This document shows positions 27,454 through 37,048 of a stretch of 64,000 bases of DNA, in pieces. The stretch spans positions 1 to 64,000 of the forward strand of contig NZ_JAODNI010000244.1 in NCBI RefSeq assembly GCF_025465255.1, read 5' to 3'. The position numbers were made by a program, and so were the translations under genes. Below the pieces are notes generated by a model. The model was given only the letters and a program-made list of their open reading frames with translations. It made no database searches and was not told the DNA's origin. The first letter of the stretch is position 1, and the number at the start of each line of letters is the position of its first letter. This stretch comes from Pseudonocardia sp. (GTDB lineage Bacteria > Actinomycetota > Actinomycetes > Mycobacteriales > Pseudonocardiaceae).

Positions 27454-29310
27454 TCAGGAGCTGAAGCCCGCCAGGAACGGCTGGGCGGCCTTGACCGCGA
27501 CGCTCGACGATCCGCCGTCGACCACGAGGATCGCGAACGCGACGTCCCCGCGGTACCCGACGAACCAGCCGTGCGCCCGGTTGACGCCGCCCTGGCTGTA
27601 CTCCGCCGTGCCCGTCTTCCCGTACACCTCGCCGGACCCGCGCAGCAGCGTCGCGGTCCCCTCCGTGACGACCTGGCGCATCATCGGCCGCAGCTGCGCG
27701 AGCGCGGCCTGGTCCGGCGCCGTCGCGGGCGTGACCGTCTCGGTGGCGCGCCCGCGGATCAGCTGCGGGGTGACCGGGGCACCGTGTGCGACCGTCGCGG
27801 CGACCAGGGCCATCCCGAACGGCGTCGCGACGACCTGGCCCTGGCCGAAGCCGTCCTCGGCGCGCTGGACCTGGTCCTCGGCGGGCGGCACCGAGCCCGT
27901 CACCGTGGTGAGGCCGGGGATGCCGAAGTCCGCGCCGAAGCCGAGCTGCAAGCCGGCGGTCGTGAGCGCGTCCGGGGGCAGCTGGGCCCCGATCTGCGCG
28001 AACGTGGTGTTGCAGGACTTGGCGAACGCCGTCGACAGCGGGACGGTGCCGAGGTCGAACCTGTCCTCGTTGGGCACCGGGCGGCCGCCGATGACGGTCG
28101 TGCCCGGGCAGGCCTCGGACGTGGTACCCGTCAGGCCGAGCCGCTCCACGCCCGCCGTCGCCGTCACGATCTTGAAGGTGGAGCCGGGCGGATACCGGCC
28201 GGTGAAGGCGATCGCGCCCGCGGCGTCCGCCGGCCCGTTCTGCGCCGCCGCGAGGATGTCCCCGGTCGACGGCTGGATCGCGACGATCGCGGCCTGCTGC
28301 GGGAGCGCCTCGACGGCGTCCTCGGCGGCGGACTGGACGGTCCGGTCCAGGCTCACCCCGACCGTCGCGCCGGGCGTCGGCGGGGTCTCGGTCAGCGTGC
28401 CGACCGTGCCACCGGACGAGTCGACGGCGGCGACGGACCAGCCGGCGACGCCGTCGACCTGCGACGCGACCTCGGACCGCACCGGCGGGAGCACCTGGCT
28501 GCCGAACCCGGCGGACGGCCCGAGCAGCCGCGACGACGAGGTGAACCGCACGCCCGGGAGGTCGTGGATCGCGTTCTTGACGCCGTTGTAGTCCGTCTCC
28601 CGCAGCACGGCGACGGTGTAGGCCTGGCCGTCGGGGACCTTCGCCGCACCGTCGGTGATCGTCTGTGCGGTGATCTCCGGGTCGATCGGGCCCAGCGCCC
28701 GGGCCAGGGTCCCGGTGGCGGCGTTGAGGTCGCCGGTGGCCTTGCGGTCCAGCAGGACGTTCACCACGGTCGTCGGGGCCAGCAGCGGGACGCCGTTGCG
28801 GTCGACGACCGGGGCCGGGTCCGGGACGTCCGTCCGCAGCGCGAGCCGCTGGCCGGTCGCGAGCTGCGGGTGCACGACCGTCGGCGCCCAGCGCACCTGC
28901 CAGCCCGTGTCCGTCTCCGCGGGGTGCATCTCGAACCCACCGAGGTAGGTCCAGCGGCGGTCCTGACCGAGGTCCCAGGTGATGTTCGCCGACGCGGTCG
29001 AGCGGTCGGTCGCGGTGCGCACCTGCGCGACCTCGGTGGTGATCGCGGCCGGGGCGAGCGCCGTTCGCGCCTCGGCGAGCAGTTGCCGCGCGGCGTCCGG
29101 GTCGTCCGTCAGGGCCGCGGCCCCGGCGTCGTCGCCACGGCTCCAGGCCGCGAGGAACGCGGCGGCGGTCTTCGTCGGGCCGTCGTCGCCGAAGAGGCCG
29201 CAGCCGGCGACGCCGGCCAGGACCACGAGCGTGACCGTCAGGACACGTAGCGCACGGAACGGACGGGCGGGACGGAGGGGACCGGGCACCCCCGGAGTAT
29301 GCCGAGACAC
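27454..29310 (-). CDS. Penicillin-binding lipoprotein (class B type with MecA-like N-domain)
   Basis: A 618-residue transpeptidase that crosslinks peptidoglycan outside the membrane. An N-terminal signal with a lipobox (VVLAGVAGCGLF) precedes an NTF2-like MecA_N domain (KTAAAFLAAWSRGDD), a dimerisation region (LRTDVPDPAPVVDRNG) and the penicillin-binding domain with GSTFKIVTA (catalytic Ser), SCN in FAKSCNTTFA and KTGTAEY. The end GWFVGYRGDVAFAILVVDGG is usual. Mycobacterial PbpA-like and Rv2864c-type lipoprotein PBPs have this layout, and Rv2864c also lies near map. The start is GTG 29310. Confidence 0.93.
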   Translation of the reverse strand: MSRHTPGVPGPLRPARPFRALRVLTVTLVVLAGVAGCGLFGDDGPTKTAAAFLAAWSRGDDAGAAALTDDPDAARQLLAEARTALAPAAITTEVAQVRTATDRSTASANITWDLGQDRRWTYLGGFEMHPAETDTGWQVRWAPTVVHPQLATGQRLALRTDVPDPAPVVDRNGVPLLAPTTVVNVLLDRKATGDLNAATGTLARALGPIDPEITAQTITDGAAKVPDGQAYTVAVLRETDYNGVKNAIHDLPGVRFTSSSRLLGPSAGFGSQVLPPVRSEVASQVDGVAGWSVAAVDSSGGTVGTLTETPPTPGATVGVSLDRTVQSAAEDAVEALPQQAAIVAIQPSTGDILAAAQNGPADAAGAIAFTGRYPPGSTFKIVTATAGVERLGLTGTTSEACPGTTVIGGRPVPNEDRFDLGTVPLSTAFAKSCNTTFAQIGAQLPPDALTTAGLQLGFGADFGIPGLTTVTGSVPPAEDQVQRAEDGFGQGQVVATPFGMALVAATVAHGAPVTPQLIRGRATETVTPATAPDQAALAQLRPMMRQVVTEGTATLLRGSGEVYGKTGTAEYSQGGVNRAHGWFVGYRGDVAFAILVVDGGSSSVAVKAAQPFLAGFSS

Positions 29311-29446
29311 CCTGCCGACCGTTCGGCAGCCTCGCCGGGACCGCCCGGCATCTGCCGACCACAGGTCTGCTCCTCGACCGGAGAAGTGCCTTCACTACCA
29401 TGAAGATCCCCGTAACGCCTCCGACAGGACGGGACGAATCTCCCCC

Positions 29447-29995
29447 ATGGACATCCATCCGAATCCGCTCCCCGGTTCGGCGCTGATCGATCTCAAGCGG
29501 CTCTCCGACGACCGGGGGTTCTTCGCCCGGTCCTTCTGCGTCGACGAGTTCGCCGAGGCCGGGCTCGACCCGGCCATCGCGCAGTGCAACATCTCGTACA
29601 ACCACAAGGCCGGCACGCTGCGCGGGTTCCACTACCAGCTGGAGCCCAACGCCGAGGTCAAGGTCATCCGCTGCTTCCGCGGCGCGATCTACGACGTGAT
29701 CGTGGACCTGCGTCCCGAGTCCCCGACCTACCTGCAGCACTTCGGTGCCGAGCTGACCGAGGACAACTACCGGGCGATGTACATCCCGAAGAACTTCGGG
29801 CACGCGTACCTCACCCTCACCGACGGCGCCGCCACGATGTACCAGGTGAGCACCCCGTACACGCCGGGCGCCGAGCGCGGCCTGCGCTGGGACGACCCGA
29901 CGCTGGCGGTCGAGTGGCCGCACGAGGTCACGACGATCTCGGACAAGGACGCGAGCTGGCCGCTGCTGTCCGAGCTGTCGGTCGAGGCACGCTGA
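29447..29995 (+). CDS. dTDP-4-dehydrorhamnose 3,5-epimerase-like cupin
   Basis: A 182-residue RmlC-type cupin that epimerises dTDP-4-keto-6-deoxy sugars. The family motifs are LSDDRGFFARSFC, QCNISYNHKAGTLRGFHYQ with the catalytic His, and IYDVIVDLRPESPTY. The segment YIPKNFGHAYLTLTDGA holds a second conserved region, where RmlC has PxGFxHGF; here the sequence reads KNFGHAYLT. No other rhamnose genes are nearby, so the product may be another deoxysugar. The gene overlaps the next by one base (TGATG). Confidence 0.85.
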   Translation: MDIHPNPLPGSALIDLKRLSDDRGFFARSFCVDEFAEAGLDPAIAQCNISYNHKAGTLRGFHYQLEPNAEVKVIRCFRGAIYDVIVDLRPESPTYLQHFGAELTEDNYRAMYIPKNFGHAYLTLTDGAATMYQVSTPYTPGAERGLRWDDPTLAVEWPHEVTTISDKDASWPLLSELSVEAR

Positions 29996-31281
29996 TGCTG
30001 ATCATCGACACGGCGCTGCGCAGGCGCGAGGAGGAGAACCGGCCGATCCGCGTCGGCATGATCGGCTCGGGCTTCATGGGCCGCGGGCTGGCCAACCAGA
30101 TCGTCAACTCCGTCCCCGGCATGCGCCTGGTGGCCATCGCCAACCGGACGCTCGCGAACGGGCGGCGCGCCTTCACCGAGGCGGGCCTCGAGCCCACCGT
30201 CGTGGAGGACGCGTCCCAGCTCGACCACGCGATCGAGAAGGGTGAGCCGGCCGTCCTGCAGGACGCGTTCGAGCTGCTCAAGTCCGTGCACGTGGACTGC
30301 ATCGTGGACGTCACCGGCGCCGTGGAGTTCGGCGCGCGGATCACCGTCGCCGCGATCGAGCGCGGGCTGCCGGTCGTCACCATGAACGCCGAGCTCGACG
30401 CCACGGTGGGCCCGCTGCTCGCCGTGCGCGCCAGGGCCGCGGGCGTCGTGTTCACCGGTGCGGACGGGGACCAGCCCGGCGTGCAGGGCAACCTGATCCG
30501 CTTCGTGCAGGGCCTCGGCGTCACCCCGCTCGTCGCGGGGAACGTCAAGGGACTGCAGGACCCCTACCGCAACCCCACGACGCAGAAGGCGTTCGCGGAG
30601 CGCTGGGGCCAGGACCCGGCGATGGTCACCAGCTTCGCCGACGGCACCAAGATCAGCTTCGAGCAGGCCATCGTGGCCAACGCCTTCGGGCTGACCGTGC
30701 CGAAGCGCGGCATGTACGGGCGGGACCACGCCGGGCACGTCGACGAGCTGACCGAGGCCTACGACGTCGACGAGCTGCGCGAGCTCGGCGGGATCATCGA
30801 CTACGTGGTCGGTTCCAAGCCCGGCCCCGGCGTCTACGTCCTCGGTACGCACGACGACCCGAAGCAGCGGCACTACCTGGAGCTCTACAAGCTGGGCAAG
30901 GGCCCGCTCTACAGCTTCTACACGCCGTACCACCTGTGCCACTTCGAGGTCCCGAACAGCGTCGCGCGCGCGGTGGACTTCGCCGACGCCGCGCTCGTCC
31001 CGGCCGGAGCACCGAAGGTCGACGTCGTCACCACGGCGAAGCGGGACCTGAAGGCCGGGCAGGTGCTCGACGGCCTCGGCGAGTACGACACCTACGGCGT
31101 CGCGGAGTCCACCCCGGTCACCCGGGCGGAGAACCTGCTGCCGATGGGCGTGGCCGTGGGTTGCACGCTGCTGCGCGACGTGGCGAAGGACGAGGTCCTG
31201 ACCTACGCCGACGTCACCCTGCCCCCGGGCCGGCTGATCGACCAGCTGCGCGAGGAGCAGGAGAAGCTCTTCTTCTCCTGA
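29995..31281 (+). CDS. NAD(P)-binding oxidoreductase with C-terminal SAF domain
   Basis: A 428-residue protein. Residues 17-160 form a Rossmann domain (IRVGMIGSGFMGRGLANQI) resembling homoserine dehydrogenase; VDCIVDVTGAVEFG and VVTMNAELDATVGPLLA continue that fold. The C-terminal 90 residues (AKRDLKAGQVLDGLGEYDTY and AKDEVLTYADVTLPPG) form a SAF domain like those of sialic-acid synthases and FlgA. The ATG at 29995 overlaps the stop of the epimerase gene. Related proteins occur in sugar-nucleotide or branched-sugar clusters, but the reaction is not known. It is probably part of a two-gene operon that modifies a cell-surface or secondary-metabolite sugar; that is inference. Confidence 0.8.
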   Translation: MLIIDTALRRREEENRPIRVGMIGSGFMGRGLANQIVNSVPGMRLVAIANRTLANGRRAFTEAGLEPTVVEDASQLDHAIEKGEPAVLQDAFELLKSVHVDCIVDVTGAVEFGARITVAAIERGLPVVTMNAELDATVGPLLAVRARAAGVVFTGADGDQPGVQGNLIRFVQGLGVTPLVAGNVKGLQDPYRNPTTQKAFAERWGQDPAMVTSFADGTKISFEQAIVANAFGLTVPKRGMYGRDHAGHVDELTEAYDVDELRELGGIIDYVVGSKPGPGVYVLGTHDDPKQRHYLELYKLGKGPLYSFYTPYHLCHFEVPNSVARAVDFADAALVPAGAPKVDVVTTAKRDLKAGQVLDGLGEYDTYGVAESTPVTRAENLLPMGVAVGCTLLRDVAKDEVLTYADVTLPPGRLIDQLREEQEKLFFS

Positions 31282-31301
31282 CCGGGAGCTCCGTCGATCT
31301 T

Positions 31302-31350
31302 CACGAACGGCACTTTCGCTCATACCTAGTGAGCGAATGTGCCGTTCGTG
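31302..31350. repeat. 49-bp palindrome, family A copy 1
   Basis: Arms of 21 bases (31302-31322 and 31330-31350, beginning CACGAACGGCAC and ending GTGCCGTTCGTG) pair with one mismatch around the 7-base loop TACCTAG. GATCTT stands immediately before the left arm, as in copy 2 at 45936. It lies between the convergent stops at 31281 and 31354, so it could terminate transcription in both directions. Confidence 0.85.
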
Positions 31351-31353
31351 GGT

Positions 31354-32187
31354 TCAGAACAGGACGGTCGCGAAGCTCGCGACCTGTTGGAACCCGATCC
31401 GGTCGTACGTGGAACGGGCCCGGTGGTTGAAGCCGTTGACGTAGAGGCTCGAGATCTTGCCTATCGCCGCGAGCCGCTCCGCGACCGCGGCGGTGCCGAG
31501 GATGCCGAGGCCCTGGCCACGGCGGTTCGGGTGCACCCAGACACCCTGGATCTGTCCGACCCGGGACGACAGCGCGCCGATCTCGGCCTTGAAGACGACC
31601 TCGCCGTCCTCGAACCGGGCGAAGGCGCGGCCCGCGGAGACGAGCTCGGCGACCCGGGCCCGGTAGCCGGCGCCGCCGTCCCCGGCCCGGGGGTCGATGC
31701 CCACCTCCTCGGTGAACATGGCGACGGCCGCGGGCAGGTAGCGGTCGAGTTCCTCGATCCGCACCGGGCGGACCTGCGGGTCGGGCCGGACGGTCGGCGG
31801 GCCGACGAGCACCATCAGCGGCTGGTCCGCGCGCACCTCGCGGGCGGGCGCCCAGCCGGGCGCGAGGTCCTCCCACAGCGGGAGCACCAGCTCGGCGCGG
31901 CCGACCAGCGACGAGCACGCGCGGCCGTGCCGGCGGGCGCGGTCCGCGAAGGCGCGGATGGCGGAACGCTCGCCGCGCAGCGGCACGAGGTTGGCCCCGG
32001 AGAAGCACAGGCCCTCCATCCGGGAGCCGACCGCCCAGAGCTCTCCGCCGAGCCGCCACGGATCCAGCCCGGCGATCTCCACCCGGGCGGCCACCATGCA
32101 TGCGGCCACGGGGTCGGCGTCCAGCGCCGCGCGGACACCACCGCGATCCCGATCGTCGAGCAGCCGGGCACCGGCGACCCTCAGCAC
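31354..32187 (-). CDS. GNAT acetyltransferase with DUF4081 domain
   Basis: A two-part protein of about 277 residues. The N-terminal half (DDRDRGGVRAALDADPVAAC, ARVEIAGLDPWRLGGELW) is the DUF4081 domain. The C-terminal half is a GNAT fold with the acetyl-CoA loop VHPNRRGQGLGILG at about residues 220-233 and YVNGFNHRARSTYDRIGFQ near the end. The family lies next to ispG/dxr in many actinobacteria; the substrate is unknown. The start is uncertain: GTG 32187 gives VLRVAGARLLDD as in homologues, ATG 32223 and 32256 are alternatives. Confidence 0.88.
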   Translation of the reverse strand: MLRVAGARLLDDRDRGGVRAALDADPVAACMVAARVEIAGLDPWRLGGELWAVGSRMEGLCFSGANLVPLRGERSAIRAFADRARRHGRACSSLVGRAELVLPLWEDLAPGWAPAREVRADQPLMVLVGPPTVRPDPQVRPVRIEELDRYLPAAVAMFTEEVGIDPRAGDGGAGYRARVAELVSAGRAFARFEDGEVVFKAEIGALSSRVGQIQGVWVHPNRRGQGLGILGTAAVAERLAAIGKISSLYVNGFNHRARSTYDRIGFQQVASFATVLF

Positions 32188-32315
32188 CCCTTTACGGTGC
32201 CATACCCGGCCGGCGATTCCCATTCCCGGATCGCCGCTACCGCGGGCGGTGTCCATGGATCATCCGTTGGCAGTAGTGGAGAGCGCAGGGCCCCGTGCAG
32301 CGTGGACCCGCGAGC

Positions 32316-33458
32316 TCATCCGACGGTCACCTGCGGCTCGCCCTCGAGCTCCATCCCCTCGGCGATCTTGAGCGCCTCCTCGATCAGGGTCTCGACGATG
32401 GCGTGCTCGGGGACGGTCTTGATGACCTCGCCCTTGACGAAGATCTGGCCCTTGCCGTTGCCGGACGCGACACCGAGATCCGCCTCGCGGGCCTCGCCCG
32501 GACCGTTGACGACGCAGCCCATGACGGCGACGCGCAGCGGGACCTCCATGCCGGTGAGCCCGGCGGTGACCTGCTCGGCGAGGGTGTAGACGTCGACCTG
32601 GGCGCGCCCGCAGGACGGGCAGGACACGATCTCGAGCTTGCGGGGTCGCAGGTTCAGCGACTGCAGGATCTGCGTGCCGACCTTGATCTCCTCGACCGGC
32701 GGCGCCGAGAGCGAGACGCGGATCGTGTCCCCGATGCCCTGGCGCAGCAGCGCGCCGAACGCGACCGCGGACTTGATCGTGCCCTGGAACGCCGGCCCGG
32801 CCTCGGTGACGCCGAGGTGCAGCGGGTAGTCGCACAGCTCGGCGAGCAGCTCGTAGGCCAGCACCATGACGACCGGATCGTTGTGCTTGACCGAGATCTT
32901 GATGTCGTGGAAGTCGTGCTCGGCGAAGAGGCTCGCCTCCCACAGGGCGGACTCGGCGAGCGCCTCGGGCGTGGCCTTGCCGTGCTTGGCCAGCAGGCGC
33001 TTGTCCAGCGAGCCGGCGTTGACGCCGATCCGGATCGGGGTGCCGTGGTCCTTCGCGGCCTGCGCGATCTGCTTGACCTGGTCGTCGAACTTGCGGATGT
33101 TGCCCGGGTTCACCCGGACCGCGGCGCAGCCGGCCTCGATCGCGGCGAAGACGTACTTCGGCTGGAAGTGGATGTCCGCGATCACGGGGATCTGGGACTT
33201 GCGCGCGATCGCGGGCAGCGCGTCGGCATCGTCCTGGCTGGGGCAGGCCACCCGCACGATGTCGCAGCCCGAGGCGGTGAGCTCGGCGATCTGCTGGAGG
33301 GTGGCGTTGACGTCGGAGGTCAGCGTGGTGGTCATGGACTGGACCGAGATCGGGTGCTCGCTGCCCACCCCGACCGGTCCGACCTGCAGCTGCCGGGTCT
33401 TCCGGCGCGGCGCGAGGGTCGGTGCGGGAGTCGACGGCATACCCAGGGAGACGCTCAC
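32316..33458 (-). CDS. ispG: 4-hydroxy-3-methylbut-2-enyl diphosphate synthase (flavodoxin)
   Basis: The sixth enzyme of the MEP isoprenoid pathway, a 4Fe-4S protein. The cluster Cys residues are in [12 protein letters not shown] and [43 protein letters not shown] and [15 protein letters not shown] are typical N-domain barrel segments. The GTG at 33458 follows CTGGAGGTC. It acts in the same pathway as dxr, encoded 2 kb away on the same strand, with rip1 and a HAD gene between. Confidence 0.97.
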   Translation of the reverse strand: MSVSLGMPSTPAPTLAPRRKTRQLQVGPVGVGSEHPISVQSMTTTLTSDVNATLQQIAELTASGCDIVRVACPSQDDADALPAIARKSQIPVIADIHFQPKYVFAAIEAGCAAVRVNPGNIRKFDDQVKQIAQAAKDHGTPIRIGVNAGSLDKRLLAKHGKATPEALAESALWEASLFAEHDFHDIKISVKHNDPVVMVLAYELLAELCDYPLHLGVTEAGPAFQGTIKSAVAFGALLRQGIGDTIRVSLSAPPVEEIKVGTQILQSLNLRPRKLEIVSCPSCGRAQVDVYTLAEQVTAGLTGMEVPLRVAVMGCVVNGPGEAREADLGVASGNGKGQIFVKGEVIKTVPEHAIVETLIEEALKIAEGMELEGEPQVTVG

Positions 33459-33523
33459 GACCTCCAGTATCCACCTGCCCCGCCGATCGCCACCGACGGA
33501 GGCCGTGACGTGCGCCTCCGGCA

Positions 33524-33568
33524 CTCGTGCGCGGAAATCGTCGCCAGGGCAACGAGAACGCGCACGAG
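33524..33568. repeat. Palindromic repeat, family B copy 2
   Basis: Arms CTCGTGCGCG...TCGTCGCC and GGCAACGA...CGCGCACGAG face each other around AG, with a short mismatched bulge (GAAA against GAA). Bases 33527-33550 are identical to 10252-10229 on the other strand. It ends 3 bases after the stop of the HAD gene. Confidence 0.8.
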
Positions 33569-33571
33569 CGG

Positions 33572-34075
33572 CTACGTACGCCCCTTGCGCTCCTGGGCGT
33601 CCTGCAGGGTCGAGGAGTGTGGCAGCCAGGTCGCGAGCTCGATGGGCCAGCCGTCCGCCTTCAGCAGGTCGACGACGGCGGGGTCGTCGTCGATCACCGA
33701 CACGATCTTCCGGCTCCGGCCGAGCCGGCGCAGCACCTGGCGCTTCATCATCCGGGCGGGCCGGTAGTCGTCGTCCTCGCGCATGTACAGCGGGCCGGTC
33801 GGCAGCTCGTGCCCGGCCAGCCAGCGCTCGGTGAGCCGCCGGTTCCGCTCCGGGCGGCCGGTCAGGTAGATCACGTCGTGGTCCGCCTGCGCGGCCCGCA
33901 GCCGGCCCGCCCCCTCGCCGAGCAGCGGGTCGACGTTCGCCTCGGCGAAGAAGCGCTCCCAGCGCTGCGGGCGCGCGCGCAGGTGGTGCAGGCGGTGGGT
34001 CACGTCGGCGAGGACGCCGTCGATGTCGAAGACGGCCACGGGCCGGGCCCCGTTGGTCGAATGTGCGGTGCTCAC
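33572..34075 (-). CDS. HAD-superfamily phosphatase (polynucleotide kinase 3'-phosphatase-like)
   Basis: A 167-residue single-domain protein. The HAD nucleophile motif is [20 protein letters not shown], motif II is [12 protein letters not shown], a Lys lies in [10 protein letters not shown], and the acidic motif is [14 protein letters not shown]. The pattern resembles the phosphatase domain of polynucleotide kinases and some acid phosphatases. Its substrate is unknown. It lies between ispG and rip1 on the same strand. Confidence 0.85.
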   Translation of the reverse strand: MSTAHSTNGARPVAVFDIDGVLADVTHRLHHLRARPQRWERFFAEANVDPLLGEGAGRLRAAQADHDVIYLTGRPERNRRLTERWLAGHELPTGPLYMREDDDYRPARMMKRQVLRRLGRSRKIVSVIDDDPAVVDLLKADGWPIELATWLPHSSTLQDAQERKGRT

Positions 34076-34159
34076 GGTCGGGCGGCACCGCCCGCGGGGC
34101 GAAGGGAGCTGGGGAGGATCATCCCCCCAGTATCCCTGCCGCCTCCGATTACCTCTCGT

Positions 34160-35443
34160 CTAGAGCCGAACGGGGTTGATGACGTCCGCCACCAGGACCA
34201 GCGCGCTCCACGCGACGAAGATCAACGCCACCGTGTAGGCGATCGGCAGCAGCCGCGCGACGTCGACGGGGCCCGGGTCCGGCCGGCCGCGCAGCGCGGC
34301 GAACCGCCGCCGGATCGCCTCCCAGATCGCCGGGAAGATCTGCCCGCCGTCCAGCGGCGGGATCGGCAGCAGGTTGAACAGGCCGAGCGAGATGTTCACC
34401 AGCGCCAGCAGGGTGAGCATCGACGCGATCTCCTGGCCGGGAGGCGCGTCGCTGGAGAGGATCTGGCCGCCGATCCGGGAGGCGCCGACGATGCCGACCG
34501 GGGAGTCCTGCGAGCGCTCCTCGCCGAGGAACACCGAGCCGAAGAGGTTCGGCACCCGCTGCGGCAGCTGGACGAGCTTCTGCCCGACCTCGGAGATCAC
34601 CGAGCCCATCGTCGCGCCGACGTCGGAGAAGCTCTGCCGCTGGACCTCCGCGACCGGGCCGACGCCGAGGAAGCCCACGGGGACCAGCTTGTTCGGGTCG
34701 TTCAGGTCCAGGCGCTCGGTGGTGACCAGGGTCGGCGTGAGGACCTGCTCCTGGCCGTTGCGCTCCACCGTGACCTGCACGGTCCCGCTCGCCGCCCGGA
34801 TGGCCAGCTGCAGGTCGTCCCAGCTGTCGTAGCGCACGCCGTTGAAGGCGACGATCTTGTCGCCCGCCTGGAACCCGGCCGCGGCGGCGGGTGTGAGCGG
34901 GGCGCCGGGCGGGCAGACGTCCTGCCGGGTGGCCGTCGCCGGCAGCACACAGGCGCTGACCTCGCTGACCGTCGTCGTCGCCGTCATCCGGCCGAAGCCC
35001 ATCAGCACGATCGCGAACAGCACCACCGCGAGGATCAGGTTCATCGCCGGGCCGGCGGCCATGACGATGATCCGCTTCCACGGCGGGCGGGTGTAGAACT
35101 GCCGGTCCGCGTCCTCCGGGCCGACGTCGACGGCCGAGGCCTGCCGGGCGTCGTCGATCAGGCCCTGGAACGGCCCGGTGCGCCGGCTGCGCCCGTACCG
35201 CTCGCCCTTGGCCGGCGGCATCATCCCGATCATGCGAATGTAGCCGCCCATCGGGACGGCCTTCACCCCGAACTCGGTCTCGCCGACCCGCTTCGACCAG
35301 ACCGTCTTCCCGAACCCGACCATGAACTCGGGCACCTTGATCCCGAACCATCGCGCGGTCGCGAAGTGGCCCAGCTCGTGCCAGGCGATCGAGAACAGGA
35401 TCCCCAGGAAGAAGATCACGATCCCGACGATCGTCATCACCAT
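34160..35443 (-). CDS. rip1: Site-2 metalloprotease, RseP/Rip1 family
   Basis: An intramembrane zinc protease that cleaves anti-sigma factors and other membrane substrates. The zinc site is [13 protein letters not shown] in the first membrane segment, with the third ligand in [21 protein letters not shown] domain lies between ([21 protein letters not shown]), and [19 protein letters not shown] is the second membrane segment. The product has 427 residues. ATG 35443 overlaps the end of dxr by 7 bases; ATG 35437 is an alternative. The dxr-rip1-ispG order is conserved in actinobacteria. Confidence 0.95.
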   Translation of the reverse strand: MVMTIVGIVIFFLGILFSIAWHELGHFATARWFGIKVPEFMVGFGKTVWSKRVGETEFGVKAVPMGGYIRMIGMMPPAKGERYGRSRRTGPFQGLIDDARQASAVDVGPEDADRQFYTRPPWKRIIVMAAGPAMNLILAVVLFAIVLMGFGRMTATTTVSEVSACVLPATATRQDVCPPGAPLTPAAAAGFQAGDKIVAFNGVRYDSWDDLQLAIRAASGTVQVTVERNGQEQVLTPTLVTTERLDLNDPNKLVPVGFLGVGPVAEVQRQSFSDVGATMGSVISEVGQKLVQLPQRVPNLFGSVFLGEERSQDSPVGIVGASRIGGQILSSDAPPGQEIASMLTLLALVNISLGLFNLLPIPPLDGGQIFPAIWEAIRRRFAALRGRPDPGPVDVARLLPIAYTVALIFVAWSALVLVADVINPVRL

Positions 35444-36636
35444 GCGGTGGTCCTCGCTCCGTTCTGCTCGTGAGCCCGGACCCGCTCGCGCGCACGGGCG
35501 CGCGCCCAGTCCTCGGCAGCCAGCACGTCGGCCACGGTAGCGGGGTCCCCCGCCCACCCGTCGGCCGCGGCCAGCACGCACTCCAGCTCGTCCGTGATGC
35601 CCGTGTAACCCAATGTGCCCGCGACGAACGCGGCGACGAGCTCCTCGTTGGCCGCGTTGTAGACCGCCGGCAGGCAGCCGCCCCGCTCCCCCGCCGCGCG
35701 GGCCAGCCGCACGCCGGGGAACGCGTCGTCGTCGAGGGGTTCGAAGGTCCAGCTCTGCGCGAGGTCCCAGGCGCACGGGCGGGCCGCCCCGGGCACCCGC
35801 GCGGGCCAGGCCAGCGCGAGCGCGATCGGGAGCCGCATGTCCGGCGGGCTGGCCTGGGCGATCGTCGAGCCGTCGGCGAAGGTGACCATCGAGTGCACGA
35901 TCGACTGCGGGTGGACGACGACGTCGATCCGGTCGTACGGGATCCCGAAGAGCAGGTGCGCCTCGATCAGCTCGAGGCCCTTGTTCACCAGCGTCGACGA
36001 GTTGATCGTGACGACCGGGCCCATGTCCCAGGTCGGATGCTTCAGCGCGTCGGCGACCGACACGTGCTCGAGGTCACGGCGCGGGCGCCCGCGGAACGGG
36101 CCGCCGGACGCCGTCAGCACGAGCCGCGCGACCTCGTCCGGGGTGCCGCCGCGCAGGCACTGGGCCATCGCGGAGTGCTCGGAGTCCACCGGCACGATCT
36201 GGCCGGGCGCGGCGGCGTCGAGCACCAGCGGTCCGCCCGCGACCAGGGACTCCTTGTTCGCGAGCGCGAGAGTGGCTCCCGAGTGCAGGGCCGCCAGCGT
36301 CGGGCCGAGCCCGCGGGAGCCCGTGATGCCGTTGAGCACGACGTCCGCGGGGGTGGTCGCGGTCAGTTCGGTCGCCGCGTCCGGGCCCTCCAGGACCTCG
36401 AGACCGGGAACCGCCTCGCGCAGCTCGGCCGCCGCCTCGGGGCGCGCGACGGCGACCCGGCGGACGTCGTGGGCCCGCACCTGGGCGGCCAGCAGGGAGA
36501 CGTCGCCACCGCCGGCCGCGAGCCCGGCGATCGTGAACCGGCCCGGCGCGGCGTCCACCACGTCGAGCGCCTGGGTCCCGATCGAGCCCGTGGAACCCAG
36601 CAGGACCAGCGAACGCGGCCCGGCTCCGTCGGTCAT
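35437..36636 (-). CDS. dxr: 1-deoxy-D-xylulose-5-phosphate reductoisomerase
   Basis: Converts DXP to MEP with NADPH, the committed step of the isoprenoid pathway. NADPH binding is [43 protein letters not shown] and [19 protein letters not shown] hold the metal- and substrate-binding residues; [12 protein letters not shown] is also typical. The product has 399 residues, the usual length. The start ATG 36636 follows GAGAGAGGTGCC. The gene overlaps rip1. Confidence 0.98.
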   Translation of the reverse strand: MTDGAGPRSLVLLGSTGSIGTQALDVVDAAPGRFTIAGLAAGGGDVSLLAAQVRAHDVRRVAVARPEAAAELREAVPGLEVLEGPDAATELTATTPADVVLNGITGSRGLGPTLAALHSGATLALANKESLVAGGPLVLDAAAPGQIVPVDSEHSAMAQCLRGGTPDEVARLVLTASGGPFRGRPRRDLEHVSVADALKHPTWDMGPVVTINSSTLVNKGLELIEAHLLFGIPYDRIDVVVHPQSIVHSMVTFADGSTIAQASPPDMRLPIALALAWPARVPGAARPCAWDLAQSWTFEPLDDDAFPGVRLARAAGERGGCLPAVYNAANEELVAAFVAGTLGYTGITDELECVLAAADGWAGDPATVADVLAAEDWARARARERVRAHEQNGARTTAW

Positions 36637-36758
36637 GGCACCTCTCTCACTCCTCGGGGAGGACCCGCACGGATCTCACCCTCCGGCGCCATCATCCCCG
36701 TCCGCGTGTTGTGCGACGATGAAGCCCGACCTGGACGGGCACGAAGAGGGGTGCAGAC

Positions 36759-37019
36759 GTGGCGAGCAACTCGCGGGAGCTGGCGAAGCGACCGGCGGTG
36801 GACCCGGAGGCGGAGCCGTCGGCCGAGTGGGGCTGGCACGGCACCTTCCCCAAGGCGACGCCCCTCGCGGCCGTCATCTCGGCGATCCTGCTGCCGATCA
36901 TGCTGATCGGGCACCACACCAGCGTCACCGAGATCCTCTGGATGGTCCTGCCGGCCGTCGCCATCATCGGCGCCGTCGTGTGGGGGTCCGTCCGCAAGCG
37001 CCACTCCTGGCGGCGCTGA
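36759..37019 (+). CDS. DUF2631 family small membrane protein
   Basis: An 86-residue protein with an N-terminal charged half (AVDPEAEPSAEWGWHGTFP, the family signature) and two membrane segments (AVISAILLPIMLIG and ILWMVLPAVAIIGAVVWG). The function is unknown. GAAGAGGGG precedes the GTG start. It is divergent from dxr and next to it in many actinobacteria. Confidence 0.9.
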   Translation: MASNSRELAKRPAVDPEAEPSAEWGWHGTFPKATPLAAVISAILLPIMLIGHHTSVTEILWMVLPAVAIIGAVVWGSVRKRHSWRR

Positions 37020-37048
37020 CCCGGCCGGGTCCGATCAGGAACCGGCCC

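Noticed and set aside
27349-29250. A 633-codon plus-strand frame opposite the penicillin-binding protein
   Set aside because: Arg/Gly/Ala-rich shadow with no motifs; the minus-strand gene has complete active-site motifs.
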